A stretch of 64,000 nucleotides of DNA from Spirosoma endbachense. GTDB lineage: Bacteria; Bacteroidota; Bacteroidia; Cytophagales; Spirosomataceae. The number at the start of each line of letters is the position of its first letter. Positions within the stretch are counted from its first letter, which is position 1. A program made the position numbers and the translations under genes. The notes beneath the pieces are model-generated. The model was not told the DNA's origin and did no database searches. It saw only the letters and a program-made list of their open reading frames with translations. Shown in pieces: positions 36,772 through 45,872 of the stretch. Location of the stretch: NCBI RefSeq assembly GCF_010233585.1, contig NZ_CP045997.1, positions 7,307,237-7,371,236 on the forward strand, written 5' to 3'.

Positions 36772-36811
36772 GGGGAGTAACCAGCATTTGTGCAAATGCT
36801 GGTTACTCCCC
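36772..36811. repeat. Near-perfect palindrome, 40 bp
   Basis: GGGGAGTAACCAGCATTTG (36772-36790), two bases, then its exact complement (36793-36811). It lies 66 bases beyond the 3' end of the leftward DUF6705-type gene, and may terminate it. Confidence 0.8.
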
Positions 36812-36876
36812 AGTAATTGGATTTACATTATAATACGTCTTATCATCGCCAAGAGAAAATAGAGAATTTAAGCCAG

Positions 36877-37383
36877 TTATTGGCGAGTGAAATTTATTGC
36901 TTCGGGTAACGAAAAGCCATCACCTTGTTTTTTGGTACGAATACCCTCCCGATTAGAAAAATTAGCCTGAAGAACGTTTTGATTTACCGTCAAGTGAATG
37001 TTTACTGATTTGTCTTTTTTCAAATCGTTAAATATTCCGTTGATCGTGTTCAGATTACTAGGAGTACCTGTTGCCAAAATGGTTGAACGCTTGTCAGAAT
37101 AGTTTGTATTCTTAAATTCCAACGAACTGCTCACTGCTTTTTTATCTTTCTTATACAGATGAAAGCCGACTATGGCATCAGTTCGGATGTTACCTGGAAA
37201 TAAGATATTCTCCTTTTTTAATAACATCGTTACCGTGTCTTTTCCGTTTGTCCACATCCAAGTTCCTACGAATTTGTCCAGGTTATTATTCGTGAGATTA
37301 CTTCCTGAACGGGGAAGCTCTTGTGCGTTGGAAACCGAATTGATCATAACTAAAAAATAAAGGAAGCCGACTATTTTTTTCAT
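36877..37383 (-). CDS. Small secreted protein (DUF6705-like)
   Basis: 168 residues with a signal peptide ending SNAQ (residue 21). The mature part matches a Bacteroidota family I know as DUF6705: LDKFVGTWMWTNGKDTVTMLL, DAIVGFHLYKK, SVNIHLTVNQNVLQANFSNREG, and the end GFSLPEAINFTRQ. It is lipocalin-like in its strand pattern. Lower GC than its flanking housekeeping genes, with many AAA/AAT/ATT codons, which fits recent transfer. Function unknown. The neighbour is a broken gene on the same strand. Confidence 0.82.
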   Translation of the reverse strand: MKKIVGFLYFLVMINSVSNAQELPRSGSNLTNNNLDKFVGTWMWTNGKDTVTMLLKKENILFPGNIRTDAIVGFHLYKKDKKAVSSSLEFKNTNYSDKRSTILATGTPSNLNTINGIFNDLKKDKSVNIHLTVNQNVLQANFSNREGIRTKKQGDGFSLPEAINFTRQ

Positions 37384-37465
37384 TGGAGTAAGTGATTATG
37401 AGTTATCGCGTTAATAGGTGTATTGTCTAATCTCCTATGTGCAAATACAGAAAATGGTGATTAGA

Positions 37466-38356
37466 CTAATTGCAGGGATTGCTTACAATATTACCCTGAT
37501 CATCCACTTTGATGGGATTCCAGTTGCTAAAGTCATCGTTGCCTTTATGGAGACGTAGGCCACAATCGGTTGCCTTCAAATATTGCAGAAAATTCTTCTC
37601 ATTTGTATCCTTGTCATTAGCAGGCTTGATGTTGAAGAGGTTTTCTTATGCGATAGAGTAAAGGTCAAAAGATCCTGTATTGGTTATGTAATCGGCAAAC
37701 TTCTTGAACTTGTCCAGGTCATCAATATACAGCAAATATTGGGTACCCGAGGCAGTGACTACACCTAACGAAAATGTTTTGGGATCTACCATTTTGTTTT
37801 CCTTATAGATTCCCACTATAGCATACATATCATCGGGAGAAAAGATTGATAATAATCCGGTATAGTGCGAATGTATTAATCCGTTTATAGGAGCGGTAAT
37901 ATTTAAAGCGACGCCTGCTGTGTTTGGCTCCCCCTGGAAGGCTTGATAAGTAGTGCCAGTGACCGTATAGGCTGATTCGTAGTTTTGTGTTACTTTACCC
38001 TTTAGATCAGCCATTTTGGCCTTGAAGTCATCGTTTTTACTCAGGCTTTCCGAATCCTGACAGGGGTTGGATGGTTGTGTTTGGGGGGCTGGTCCAGTCC
38101 CTTCACCTGGACTAGGGGTGCCACCGGTATCATAACACTGTTGATAAGAGTCAGTATCTACTAATTCCCAACTTGTACAGTAATACTCATCCGTGGACCC
38201 ATGTCCGTAGTCTGGATATGAACAGTTCCCATTGAGACCTGTTGTCGTTGTACCATAAGTAGTTAACGAACCCCAGTGGAGATTTCGCTGCCTCAGACCA
38301 CCTGATTCCGTTGCCAATTGACCGCGCCACGGTGGCCACTGCACATAGTTCATCAA
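37466..38356 (-). pseudogene. Interrupted gene with JAMM-like motif
   Basis: The leftward frame starts near 38356 (TTG, or ATG at 38353) and reads 236 codons to a TAA at 37646-37648. The same frame then continues without a further stop for 59 codons to TAG at 37466-37468, with clearly coding sequence (ENLFNIKPANDKDTNEK ... DDQGNIVSNPCN). So a nonsense mutation splits one ~296-codon gene. The 5' part has a Cys/Tyr/Gly-rich region and no signal peptide, so it is probably truncated too. Residues 160-180 read LIHSHYTGLLSIFSPDDMYA, resembling the HxH...SxxD of JAMM/MPN peptidases. Low GC. Decay or a read-through stop are both possible; I favour decay. Confidence 0.75.
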
Positions 38357-38712
38357 ACAGACGTTAATAGGCTGATGAAAAGAAAAATAAGCGGGGCCGC
38401 CCGGCGGTGATCAATCACCAGTGGAATCGACTGATCTGGCGATGACGGAATCGGGTAGTCAATATGCCCGAAATAACCCCTCAATCAAATCAAGCACTGA
38501 TTGAGAAACTGGGAAAGTTTGAAGCAAGCGGATTGCTGGCAGAGTACGACGCTTAATTTTTTTTAGTGTTTTGCTTACTGTTTCGCTTGCTAAAGGTCAA
38601 AAACGGCCTTTCCAGCTTATAGAGGTTAGTTAAAGTAATTAAAACGTAACTGTTAATACGTTCTTTTTTTTCAAATTAAGGTTGAATATTTGCGTCTACA
38701 ATTGCTTTTCGC
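38357..38712. other. Intergenic region with coding-like fragment
   Basis: About 356 bases before the nucleotidyltransferase gene. A 30-codon + strand frame (38464-38556, MPEITPQSNQALIEKLGKFE and so on) looks codable but is too short to call. It belongs to the same AT-rich patch as the relaxase relic. An AATATTTG sequence at 38686-38693 approximates the -7 box of the downstream gene. Confidence 0.4.
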
Positions 38713-39939
38713 ATGTCCAATCTAGTTTTATTTGACGATCTGACCATTCGGCCAGCGCTGCTGCCCTTTACCTTTACCCGTCCCGTGGCTGGTATTCGGA
38801 TTGGAATACAGACGCTTGCCGAGAAATGGGCCGATGCATTGGGTCAGATACCGTCGTATTTGACCGAGTCTTATCTGGCGGTAAAGTTTCCACAAAAGGC
38901 TGATGCAGACAATTGGTATGTGAATGGCGCGGTCTGCCCAACGGCCGCTTTGCAGACATCCATTTCGGCATTGCCAGTCGGCAGTTGCCTTCATACACCC
39001 GATGGGCTGGTACTGGCCGTAAGGACAGATAAACCGTTATCGACCTCCCCCACGCTCAACGACCCCTATGAGTTCAAGGCGTTTGCTGAGCCGCTGACTA
39101 TTATCAGAAATCTGTGGGATATTTTTGTCCATAACGGCGATCAAATCCGAGCGGACTTTGCCCGCTTGACAGCCGGGCGGCAATCTGCTCCGATTACGGA
39201 CCCGTTTACGCGGTGCTATGCCCCCGAAAATATCTTTGTGGAAGAGGGTGCCACCATCCGGGCCTCGGTCCTGAACGCAGAAGGAGGCCCCATTTACATT
39301 GGCCGTAACGCAACCATCAGCGAAGGTTCCGTTGTGATCGGCCCATTTTCGCTCGGCGAAAGCTCTACCGTAAACTGGGGCGGAAAAATGCGGAGCAACA
39401 CGACAATCGGGCCATTTTGCAAAGTTGGCGGAGAGGTCGGCAATTCTGTCTTCTTTGGCTACAGCAACAAAGGTCACGATGGTTTTCTGGGCAATTCGGT
39501 CGTTGGCGAGTGGTGCAATCTAGGAGCTAATACCAATAATTCGAACCTCAAAAACGATTACAGTAACGTTAAACTCTACTCCTATGCCACTGGTCAGCTC
39601 GAAGATACCGGACGTATTTTCTGCGGGCTGATGATGGGCGATTTTACAAAAGCAGGCATCAGTACCATGTTTAATACCGGTACTGTTGTTGGTGTTAGTG
39701 TCAATGTTTTTGGCAGCAGCTTTCAACCTAAATACATACGATCCTTTTCGTGGGGCGGAGCCAGCGATGGCTTTATGACCTACCGTCTTGAAAAAGCTAT
39801 TCATGTAGCTACCGAAGCCTTCAAGCGACGTGACCTGGACTTCGACGAGCAGGAAGAGAACATTTTACGGGAAATCTTCAATATCGAACGGATGGGGCCA
39901 CCCACTATAACTCCACTCAGCATCCTAAACAGCCTATAG
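38713..39939 (+). CDS. GlmU-like sugar nucleotidyltransferase family protein
   Basis: 408 residues. The N-terminal half is a putative nucleotidyltransferase-like fold specific to Bacteroidota (LVLFDDLTIRPALLPFTFTRP). The C-terminal half is a left-handed beta helix of hexapeptide repeats (about 190-370; GPIYIGRNATISEGSVVIGP, KMRSNTTIGPFCKVGGEVG). The usual GlmU pyrophosphorylase GxGTRM signature is not visible, so the first domain's activity is uncertain. It could transfer uridylyl or acetyl groups to a sugar phosphate. Followed 41 bases later by the DNA polymerase subunit gene on the same strand. Confidence 0.85.
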   Translation: MSNLVLFDDLTIRPALLPFTFTRPVAGIRIGIQTLAEKWADALGQIPSYLTESYLAVKFPQKADADNWYVNGAVCPTAALQTSISALPVGSCLHTPDGLVLAVRTDKPLSTSPTLNDPYEFKAFAEPLTIIRNLWDIFVHNGDQIRADFARLTAGRQSAPITDPFTRCYAPENIFVEEGATIRASVLNAEGGPIYIGRNATISEGSVVIGPFSLGESSTVNWGGKMRSNTTIGPFCKVGGEVGNSVFFGYSNKGHDGFLGNSVVGEWCNLGANTNNSNLKNDYSNVKLYSYATGQLEDTGRIFCGLMMGDFTKAGISTMFNTGTVVGVSVNVFGSSFQPKYIRSFSWGGASDGFMTYRLEKAIHVATEAFKRRDLDFDEQEENILREIFNIERMGPPTITPLSILNSL

Positions 39940-40004
39940 CTATCCAACTCGCTTAATGATCGCACCGGATATCACTACGGGTGATGTTGTGCGGTCAACA
40001 GATT

Positions 40005-41147
40005 ATGCAATTCTCCGAAATCATAGGCCATACCGAAACCAAACAGTTACTGCTGAGGGCCGTTCAGACAAACCACCTTGCCCATGCGTTGCTGTTCGAC
40101 GGGCCAATGGGTAGCGCCAACCTGGCACTGGCACTGGCGCTGGCTCAATATGTCAATTGCGAAGACAGGCAGCAGTCGGGTGAACCAGGTATGGATTCAT
40201 GCGGTCGATGCGCATCCTGCATAAAAATCCAGAAGCTCGTGCACCCCGACCTGCACATGGTCTTTCCGGTGGCGAATCTGGCCAAAGGAAAAACGTCGGA
40301 AGCCTATCTGGCCGATTGGCGAAAATTTTTGCTTGACCAGCCTTACCGAACCCTACCCGAATGGCTCGAAACGGTCGGGGCAGATAATAAGCAGGGCAAT
40401 ATTTCGGCCGAAGAGGCTCGTGCCATTTTGCAGAAACTCTCCCTCAAAGCGTATGAAGGTGCTTATAAGATCATGTTGATCTGGCTTCCTGAACTAATGA
40501 ACGTTACGTCGGCCAATGCCCTGCTGAAAGTATTGGAAGAGCCACCAGCCCAGACATTATTCCTGCTCGTTACGAATCAATCCGACAAATTATTAATTAC
40601 GATTCTATCGCGAACGCAGCGTGTTGCCGTCCGGGCTTTTTCGGATGAAGAAGTAGCAACCTATCTGCGCCAGCACCTGAATCTCGATGAAACAACCGCC
40701 CGCCGGACGGCATATCTGGCCGATGGCAATCTTTCGGTAGCCTTGAATCTGGTCCGGTCTGAACCCGATCAGGGGTCGGGTTCAGACCGGCACACCTGGT
40801 TTGCCGATTGGATGCGGACCTGCTACCGGCAGGATTTAATCACACTGGTTAAACAAGCCGACCAATTCGACGGTTTCAGCAAGGAAAAACAAAAAGGTTT
40901 ACTTGAGTACAGCATCCGACTCTATCGGGACTTATTTTTGTGGCAACAGGGAGCCGGTGCCCTGCTTCGCCTGCCTGATGAAGAAATGGCCTTCGTCAAA
41001 AATTTCGCCAAAATACTGACAATCAAACACATTGAACAGATCGTAAGCGATCTGAATGAAGCAACTTACCACCTCGAACGAAACGCCAGAGCCAAAATGA
41101 TTATGCTGGATATGTCACTCACATTTAGCCGATTGATCAGGTCATAA
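40005..41147 (+). CDS. holB: DNA polymerase III subunit delta'
   Basis: Start at 40005 (MQFSEIIGH) rather than 39981, since the family begins with FxxIIGQ/H. 380 residues. Seen: degenerate Walker A FDGPMGSANLALAL (no Lys/Thr, typical of delta'), a zinc-binding set Cys52, Cys66, Cys69, Cys72 (CGRCASC), and the AAA sensor region TSANALLKVLEEPPAQTLF. Then SRTQRVAVRAFSDEEVATYL and the collar domain. It acts in the clamp-loader complex at the replication fork. It follows the GlmU-like gene on the same strand. Confidence 0.93.
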   Translation: MQFSEIIGHTETKQLLLRAVQTNHLAHALLFDGPMGSANLALALALAQYVNCEDRQQSGEPGMDSCGRCASCIKIQKLVHPDLHMVFPVANLAKGKTSEAYLADWRKFLLDQPYRTLPEWLETVGADNKQGNISAEEARAILQKLSLKAYEGAYKIMLIWLPELMNVTSANALLKVLEEPPAQTLFLLVTNQSDKLLITILSRTQRVAVRAFSDEEVATYLRQHLNLDETTARRTAYLADGNLSVALNLVRSEPDQGSGSDRHTWFADWMRTCYRQDLITLVKQADQFDGFSKEKQKGLLEYSIRLYRDLFLWQQGAGALLRLPDEEMAFVKNFAKILTIKHIEQIVSDLNEATYHLERNARAKMIMLDMSLTFSRLIRS

Positions 41148-41226
41148 GCTTTCGGTTTATGGTTTTCGGTAAATAACTCAGGAATCAGCGTTGACCCGAA
41201 AGTCCAGAAACCGTAACTCATTATCC

Positions 41227-41730
41227 ATGAAAGTCCGCCCGAAAAAAGCCCGAGTTGCTAAGCCTAAGCAGATTATCGGTATGACTGATCTGGTCGATTT
41301 CCCGGATCTGGCGCTTTTCGATGTACAGGCGAAAGTAGATACGGGAGCTTATACATCGTCGCTGCACTGTAATGATGTTCAGCTCGTGAAGGTGGAGGGA
41401 AAAATAAAATTAAGTTTTGGCGTAATTGATAAAACCGGAGAGGGCACAAGACGGTTTTATAGTGACGAGTTCAGCCAGCGGATGATTCGTAATTCCTTCG
41501 GAGTAGCCGAAAAACGATATGTGATCAAGACGCGTATCGTCTTGTTTGGGCGCATTATCCGGGCCGAATTTACACTTGCCGACCGCGAACAACTTAAAAA
41601 CCCGGTTCTCTTAGGCCGAAAACTACTTCGTAATCGTTTCGTCGTCGACGTTTCGCAGAAAAACCTGTCTTATACAGCCAAAAATAACTCTCGTCAGAAG
41701 GCCACCAGAGCGGTCATCAGCCCTCAGTAA
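41227..41730 (+). CDS. RimB-like retropepsin-type aspartic protease
   Basis: Start chosen at 41227 (MKVRPKK): the upstream in-frame ATG at 41191 adds 12 residues with no family support. 167 residues. The active-site motif VDTGAYTSSLH (Asp38) belongs to the RimB/DUF785 retropepsin-like family. The remainder has IGMTDLVDFPDLALF at the front and a C-terminal VLLGRKLLRNRFVVDV strand pair. In Pseudomonas RimB trims the polyglutamate that RimK adds to ribosomal protein S6. The rimK gene sits 63 bases downstream here, which supports that role. Confidence 0.88.
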   Translation: MKVRPKKARVAKPKQIIGMTDLVDFPDLALFDVQAKVDTGAYTSSLHCNDVQLVKVEGKIKLSFGVIDKTGEGTRRFYSDEFSQRMIRNSFGVAEKRYVIKTRIVLFGRIIRAEFTLADREQLKNPVLLGRKLLRNRFVVDVSQKNLSYTAKNNSRQKATRAVISPQ

Positions 41731-41793
41731 ACTTAATTTATCAGCAAAACGGCCTGGCGGTTACTCTACCACTCTTTATTAAACACTACCTCA

Positions 41794-42702
41794 ATGCGTA
41801 TTGCCATTTTATCGGCCAATCCGAATTTATATTCTACCCAACGGCTCCTTGATGCCGCCAATCAGCGTGGTCACGAAGGCGTTGTGGTAAACCACCTGAA
41901 CTGCCAGGTCATGATTGAAGGCGGCAAACCATCTGTACTCTACGAAGGCCGTGAACTGGAATCATTCGATGCCATCGTGCCACGTATTGGAGCCTCCGTT
42001 ACCGATTACGGCTGCGCTATTGTCCGGCAGTTTGAGATGATGAAAGTGTTCACTACCGCCAAGTCGCAGGCCATTACCCGATCACGCAATAAACTCCGGA
42101 GTTTACAAATCCTCTCGAAAGCCGGGGTCGGTTTACCCAAAACGGTCTTCGCCAATCACCCCAAAAACGGCAACGTTACACAGCTCATCGAACTGGTTGG
42201 CGGGCCGCCCGTTGTGATCAAACTATTGGAAGGAACACAGGGAATCGGCGTGGTTCTGGCCGAAACGACCAAAGCCGCCAAATCGACCATCGAAGCCTTC
42301 TACGGATTAAAAAAGCATGTTTTAGTCCAGGAATTCGTTGCTGAAGCGAAAGGATCTGACCTCAGAGCCTTTGTGATAGGTGGTCGGGTTGTGGGGGCCA
42401 TGCGACGGCAGGGTCTTGACGGGGAATTTCGATCAAATATCCATCGGGGAGGCAATGCCGTGGCCGTAAAACTTACGCCGGATGAAGAGCAGACTGCGAT
42501 AGAGGCAGCCCGCGCGCTTGGTCTGAAAGTAGCCGGAGTCGATATGTTACCGTCCGACCGGGGGCCACTTGTACTCGAAGTTAACTCGTCGCCGGGATTA
42601 GAAGGTTTCGAAACCGCAACCGGCATTAACGTGGCCGATCAGATCATCGCCTACATTGAAGATAAAATCCGGGCCGACGAAGGCGATATGGTTGGGGTTT
42701 AG
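41794..42702 (+). CDS. rimK: Ribosomal protein S6 modification ligase
   Basis: 302-residue ATP-grasp enzyme that adds glutamate residues to the C-terminus of S6. Seen: N-terminal [22 protein letters not shown]-grasp segments [39 protein letters not shown], and the metal-binding [14 protein letters not shown]. The preceding gene is a RimB-type protease, so the pair can add and remove the tail. Regular length and all signature residues present. Confidence 0.94.
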   Translation: MRIAILSANPNLYSTQRLLDAANQRGHEGVVVNHLNCQVMIEGGKPSVLYEGRELESFDAIVPRIGASVTDYGCAIVRQFEMMKVFTTAKSQAITRSRNKLRSLQILSKAGVGLPKTVFANHPKNGNVTQLIELVGGPPVVIKLLEGTQGIGVVLAETTKAAKSTIEAFYGLKKHVLVQEFVAEAKGSDLRAFVIGGRVVGAMRRQGLDGEFRSNIHRGGNAVAVKLTPDEEQTAIEAARALGLKVAGVDMLPSDRGPLVLEVNSSPGLEGFETATGINVADQIIAYIEDKIRADEGDMVGV

Positions 42703-42787
42703 TTTGGTTCATGAAGAAAGTAGAATGAATAGTGTAGAATAGATAATTTTGCGAATCCCTTTATCTGTTCCGTCTTAGTATTACGAT

Positions 42788-43342
42788 ATGCCTGCTCTTG
42801 ACCCAGACCTGAAGAAAGCGATTGTCCGGATGCCGGGCGTTGAGAAAGATAAGCTACTCCTTCGACTTATTGCCAAAGATGCGGTTCTGACCGAAAAACT
42901 CCAGTTTGAGCTGGTCGAACACAGCGACACCCTCGACGAACGTCGTGAGCTGATCCGGCAGTTTATCAGCCGAACGGCCAATCTCAATCAGGATTCGGCG
43001 GGTTGGGTTATGATGGATATGCGGACGATTAGTGGGTATATCAGTCGGCATCTGAAGGTTACCAAAGACAAGTACGGCGAGGTGGAATTGATGTTGTATA
43101 TGCTCAATACGTTTTACGATCACAACGCTCATCTGCTTCAGAAATATAACTCCCGTACGGATAAAGCCGCTGATTACATAGCCAAGCGTACAGATCAGGT
43201 GCTAAAAAAAGCCAGTAAACTTGATCCTGATTACCACATTGAATTTGCCGACGAGATCAATAAACTCCTTCGTTGGGTACATTCTACGGCTCCGGCCCAT
43301 TACGCCCGGCAGTTAGGTTTGCCTACTGAGTGGGCGGTTTAG
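42788..43342 (+). CDS. Cytoplasmic hypothetical protein
   Basis: 184 residues, mostly alpha-helical, highly charged, no signal or membrane helix. Landmarks are KKAIVRMPGVEKDKLLLRL at the front, WVMMDMRTISGYISRHL in the middle and FADEINKLLRWVHSTAPAH near the end. I do not recognise a family; the pattern is common as an uncharacterised gene near housekeeping loci in this lineage. A TAATTTTG at 42744-42751 matches the Bacteroidota -7 consensus, so this gene may have its own promoter despite following rimK by 85 bases. Confidence 0.8.
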   Translation: MPALDPDLKKAIVRMPGVEKDKLLLRLIAKDAVLTEKLQFELVEHSDTLDERRELIRQFISRTANLNQDSAGWVMMDMRTISGYISRHLKVTKDKYGEVELMLYMLNTFYDHNAHLLQKYNSRTDKAADYIAKRTDQVLKKASKLDPDYHIEFADEINKLLRWVHSTAPAHYARQLGLPTEWAV

Positions 43343-43401
43343 CCACGATCAGTTAGTCTCTACTTTTATTGAACGATCGAGTAGTTGCTTCCCTATGAGG
43401 T

Positions 43402-44514
43402 TTACTGAACAACGATTTTCCGAATAGCCTGGTTACTCAGGTCGGCTACATACAATATGCCTTTGCTATCTATTGCGATGGATCGTGCGTTATTAAACCG
43501 GACCGCTGTACCTGCGCCATCAACGTAGCCCGGACTACTGCCAGCAATTGTCGTGACCGTACCATCAGGGGTAACCTTCCGAATCAGATAGCTGTCGGCT
43601 ACATATATATTACCCTGTTTATCAACCACTAAGCTATTTATACTACTGAATGTAGCGGCCGACCCTTTTCCATCACCACTACCGTTCACCTTTGGCTGGC
43701 CTGCCAGCAAGCTGACCACGCCTGCCGGTGTAATTTTCCGGATACAGTCATTCGCATCACCTACATACAGATTGCCGTCGGTATCAAATGCGAGCGCATC
43801 AGGATTACTAAATTGAGCCTCACTCAATGTTCCGTTGGCATATCCTCGGGTGCCACCCGCAAAAATGGTAAGGTTACCGTTCCGGAAGAGTCGAATTGCA
43901 CCGCCATCAGAAATGTAAAGATCACCGTTCGAAGCGGTAGTAATTCCATAAAACCCAAGCGGGTTTCCCACACCGATTGACACGCTGGTTAACGTACTCA
44001 CTATACCTGCCGGGGTAACCTGGCGAATGGATGCGCGAGTCGTACTATTTTCCGACAGCAACATATTTCCCGATGCATCCCGGCATACGTAACCTCCACC
44101 CGCCAGATAGAACGACGCACTGGCTCCGGCTCCATCGGTTATACCAACGCTCCCGTTACCGGCCAGTGTTGTTACAACGCCCGCTGGCGATACAAGCCGA
44201 ATGCGTGCATTATTTAAATCAACGACGTAGATATTATCGGCCTTATCGCACACGAGTGCTGATGGGTTTTTGAATCGGGCTGCTGAACCGGTTGCATCCA
44301 CATAACCTTCTGTGCCATTACCTGCGAGGGTCGTAACGATAGTGCCAGTGGTGGCGGTAGGCGGTGTTGTGGTTGTGGTCGAAGGGGGCATAGTCATCGT
44401 GGTCGAGGTGGGTGGCGTGGTCGTACCAGGGGAAGGGGAATCTGTTTTCCCTGAACAACCTGCCAGCAACAGACCTATCACCAGCGTAAAAATGTAGATA
44501 GAAGCGAATTTCAT
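43402..44514 (-). CDS. NHL-repeat lipoprotein
   Basis: Start at 44514 (MKFASIYIF), giving a lipoprotein signal with Cys20 (LAGC). 370 residues. A Thr/Pro-rich linker (about residues 24-56) is followed by a six-bladed NHL-type propeller with repeat phrases TTLAGNGTEGY, VDLNNARIRLVSPAGVV, VGDANDCIRKITPAGVV, VADSYLIRKVTPDG. Surface- or periplasm-anchored propellers of this kind bind glycans or proteins; the ligand is not known. It is upstream of no operon and is convergent with the hypothetical gene ending at 43342. Confidence 0.88.
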   Translation of the reverse strand: MKFASIYIFTLVIGLLLAGCSGKTDSPSPGTTTPPTSTTMTMPPSTTTTTPPTATTGTIVTTLAGNGTEGYVDATGSAARFKNPSALVCDKADNIYVVDLNNARIRLVSPAGVVTTLAGNGSVGITDGAGASASFYLAGGGYVCRDASGNMLLSENSTTRASIRQVTPAGIVSTLTSVSIGVGNPLGFYGITTASNGDLYISDGGAIRLFRNGNLTIFAGGTRGYANGTLSEAQFSNPDALAFDTDGNLYVGDANDCIRKITPAGVVSLLAGQPKVNGSGDGKGSAATFSSINSLVVDKQGNIYVADSYLIRKVTPDGTVTTIAGSSPGYVDGAGTAVRFNNARSIAIDSKGILYVADLSNQAIRKIVVQ

Positions 44515-44619
44515 TGTAGTAATCAATCGTTGATTTCTCAACAAAATTCAGCTCCCCAAACCTGGCATACTATAGTTAGTGCTAACGATTTTAGGCCAGA
44601 CTTTACGCTTATGAATAAC

Positions 44620-45237
44620 TCATGCCAGACCTTGTTCGCGCGCAAAATTGACCAGGCCAACGGGGGTATCGATGCCGAGCTTGCGGGCAATGTTACGCCG
44701 ATGAGCATTGACGGTAAACTCACTTAACGAGAGCGCATCGGCTATTTGCTTCGTGGTCAACCCACCGACAATCTGCTGAATAATTTCAATTTCCCGTTTT
44801 GTCAGCTGGTATTTCTGCATAAAGGCGTCGGCGGGTGGCTCAACCACCACCCGTTGGAGCATCGGGAACCACGGCCGTCCTGCCCAAACCTGCTGCACGG
44901 CGGTTTTAAGCGTTGGCGCATCGGTGGTTTTAAGCAAATAACCCATTGCACCGAGTGCCTGCACCTCCCGCATACGCTGAGGTTGATTGTAGCTGGTGAA
45001 AACAATGACCTTTATGGCGGGAAAATCCCGACGAATCTGTTTGAGAGCCGTCAATCCATCGGTCTTGGGCATATTCAGATCCAGCAGGATCATATCGACA
45101 GGATGCCGGTGGAGGTAATCCAGTAACTGATGTCCGTTATTGACAGCAGGCAACAGATCGGTATCGGGCAGATCGGCCAGGACGCTTCGAAGCCCGTCGA
45201 GCAGGAGCGGATGGTCGTCGGCAAGGAGTAGCGTCAT
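44620..45237 (-). CDS. NarL/LuxR-type response regulator
   Basis: 205 residues. Receiver domain 1-120 with phospho-acceptor Asp53 (ILLDLNMPKTDG) and VFTSYNQPQ. LuxR-type HTH about 138-198 (LTKREIEIIQQIVGGLTTKQIADALSLSEFTV; this runs through the recognition helix). It is the transcriptional output for the adjacent kinase, with a lipoprotein gene between the two. Kinase, lipoprotein and regulator run in the same direction with short gaps (88 and 19 bases), consistent with one operon. Confidence 0.93.
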   Translation of the reverse strand: MTLLLADDHPLLLDGLRSVLADLPDTDLLPAVNNGHQLLDYLHRHPVDMILLDLNMPKTDGLTALKQIRRDFPAIKVIVFTSYNQPQRMREVQALGAMGYLLKTTDAPTLKTAVQQVWAGRPWFPMLQRVVVEPPADAFMQKYQLTKREIEIIQQIVGGLTTKQIADALSLSEFTVNAHRRNIARKLGIDTPVGLVNFAREQGLA

Positions 45238-45256
45238 GATTCAGACAACTTAGAGG

Positions 45257-45784
45257 TCAACGTTTGCCGGGCGGTGGTGTTGTTACACTAGTCTTGTAAA
45301 TAGCAGAACGAAACCGCCCATTCGAAATACGGATACGGCTACCATTTTTATTGTGGATAGCTTCACCCATAAAAGTTCCTTCAACAATTCCGGCAGCTTC
45401 GTCGAACCGGGTCACAGTCAGCGTTCCGCTACCTCCTTTACTGGGATCGGCGGAGTAGCCTTCGGTCTCAGAAATCGAGTACGCCAGCGCCAGGTATTGC
45501 GCCGGATCGATAGCAACGGCCGTGTTTAGTGTGATGGATTCAGGGAAGACCACACCAAGGGCCGTCGTGGCATTATCGGCATTTTGTGCCGCTACAACGA
45601 CCACTAAATTTTGACTGATTGTTGCTGCCACGGGCGTATTCTGACTGTTATTCACGTTTGCTATCCATTCTTTGTCGCCAATGGTTGCCGACACGTAAAA
45701 TTCAGGCTCTGGTTCAGGCGAAGATTTGCTACACCCTGTCAGTAACCCAATACTAAACAGGATCAGACGTAAGCTGGTTTTCAT
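45257..45784 (-). CDS. Lipoprotein, DUF6252-like
   Basis: 175 residues. The signal ends LLTGC (Cys18), then a Pro/Glu-rich spacer (SSPEPEPE). The beta-rich body contains FYVSATIGDKEWIANV near the front and AAGIVEGTFMGEAIHNKNG near the end. This follows the DUF6252-type pattern of Bacteroidota lipoproteins, an assignment from memory. It is encoded between a two-component kinase and its regulator, so it may be part of the sensed process or an accessory sensor. No enzyme motif seen. Confidence 0.8.
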   Translation of the reverse strand: MKTSLRLILFSIGLLTGCSKSSPEPEPEFYVSATIGDKEWIANVNNSQNTPVAATISQNLVVVVAAQNADNATTALGVVFPESITLNTAVAIDPAQYLALAYSISETEGYSADPSKGGSGTLTVTRFDEAAGIVEGTFMGEAIHNKNGSRIRISNGRFRSAIYKTSVTTPPPGKR

Positions 45785-45872
45785 AGCCTTTGCGACACAG
45801 ATTGAAAGTTATTGAAGTCTGTGCCGAACAAAGTTCCTCGCTGCATCTTTTGCCTGAAATAGTTACCGCTAA

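Noticed and set aside
39037..39477. 146-codon leftward frame within the GlmU-like gene
   Set aside because: Antisense to the hexapeptide-repeat region; no independent evidence.
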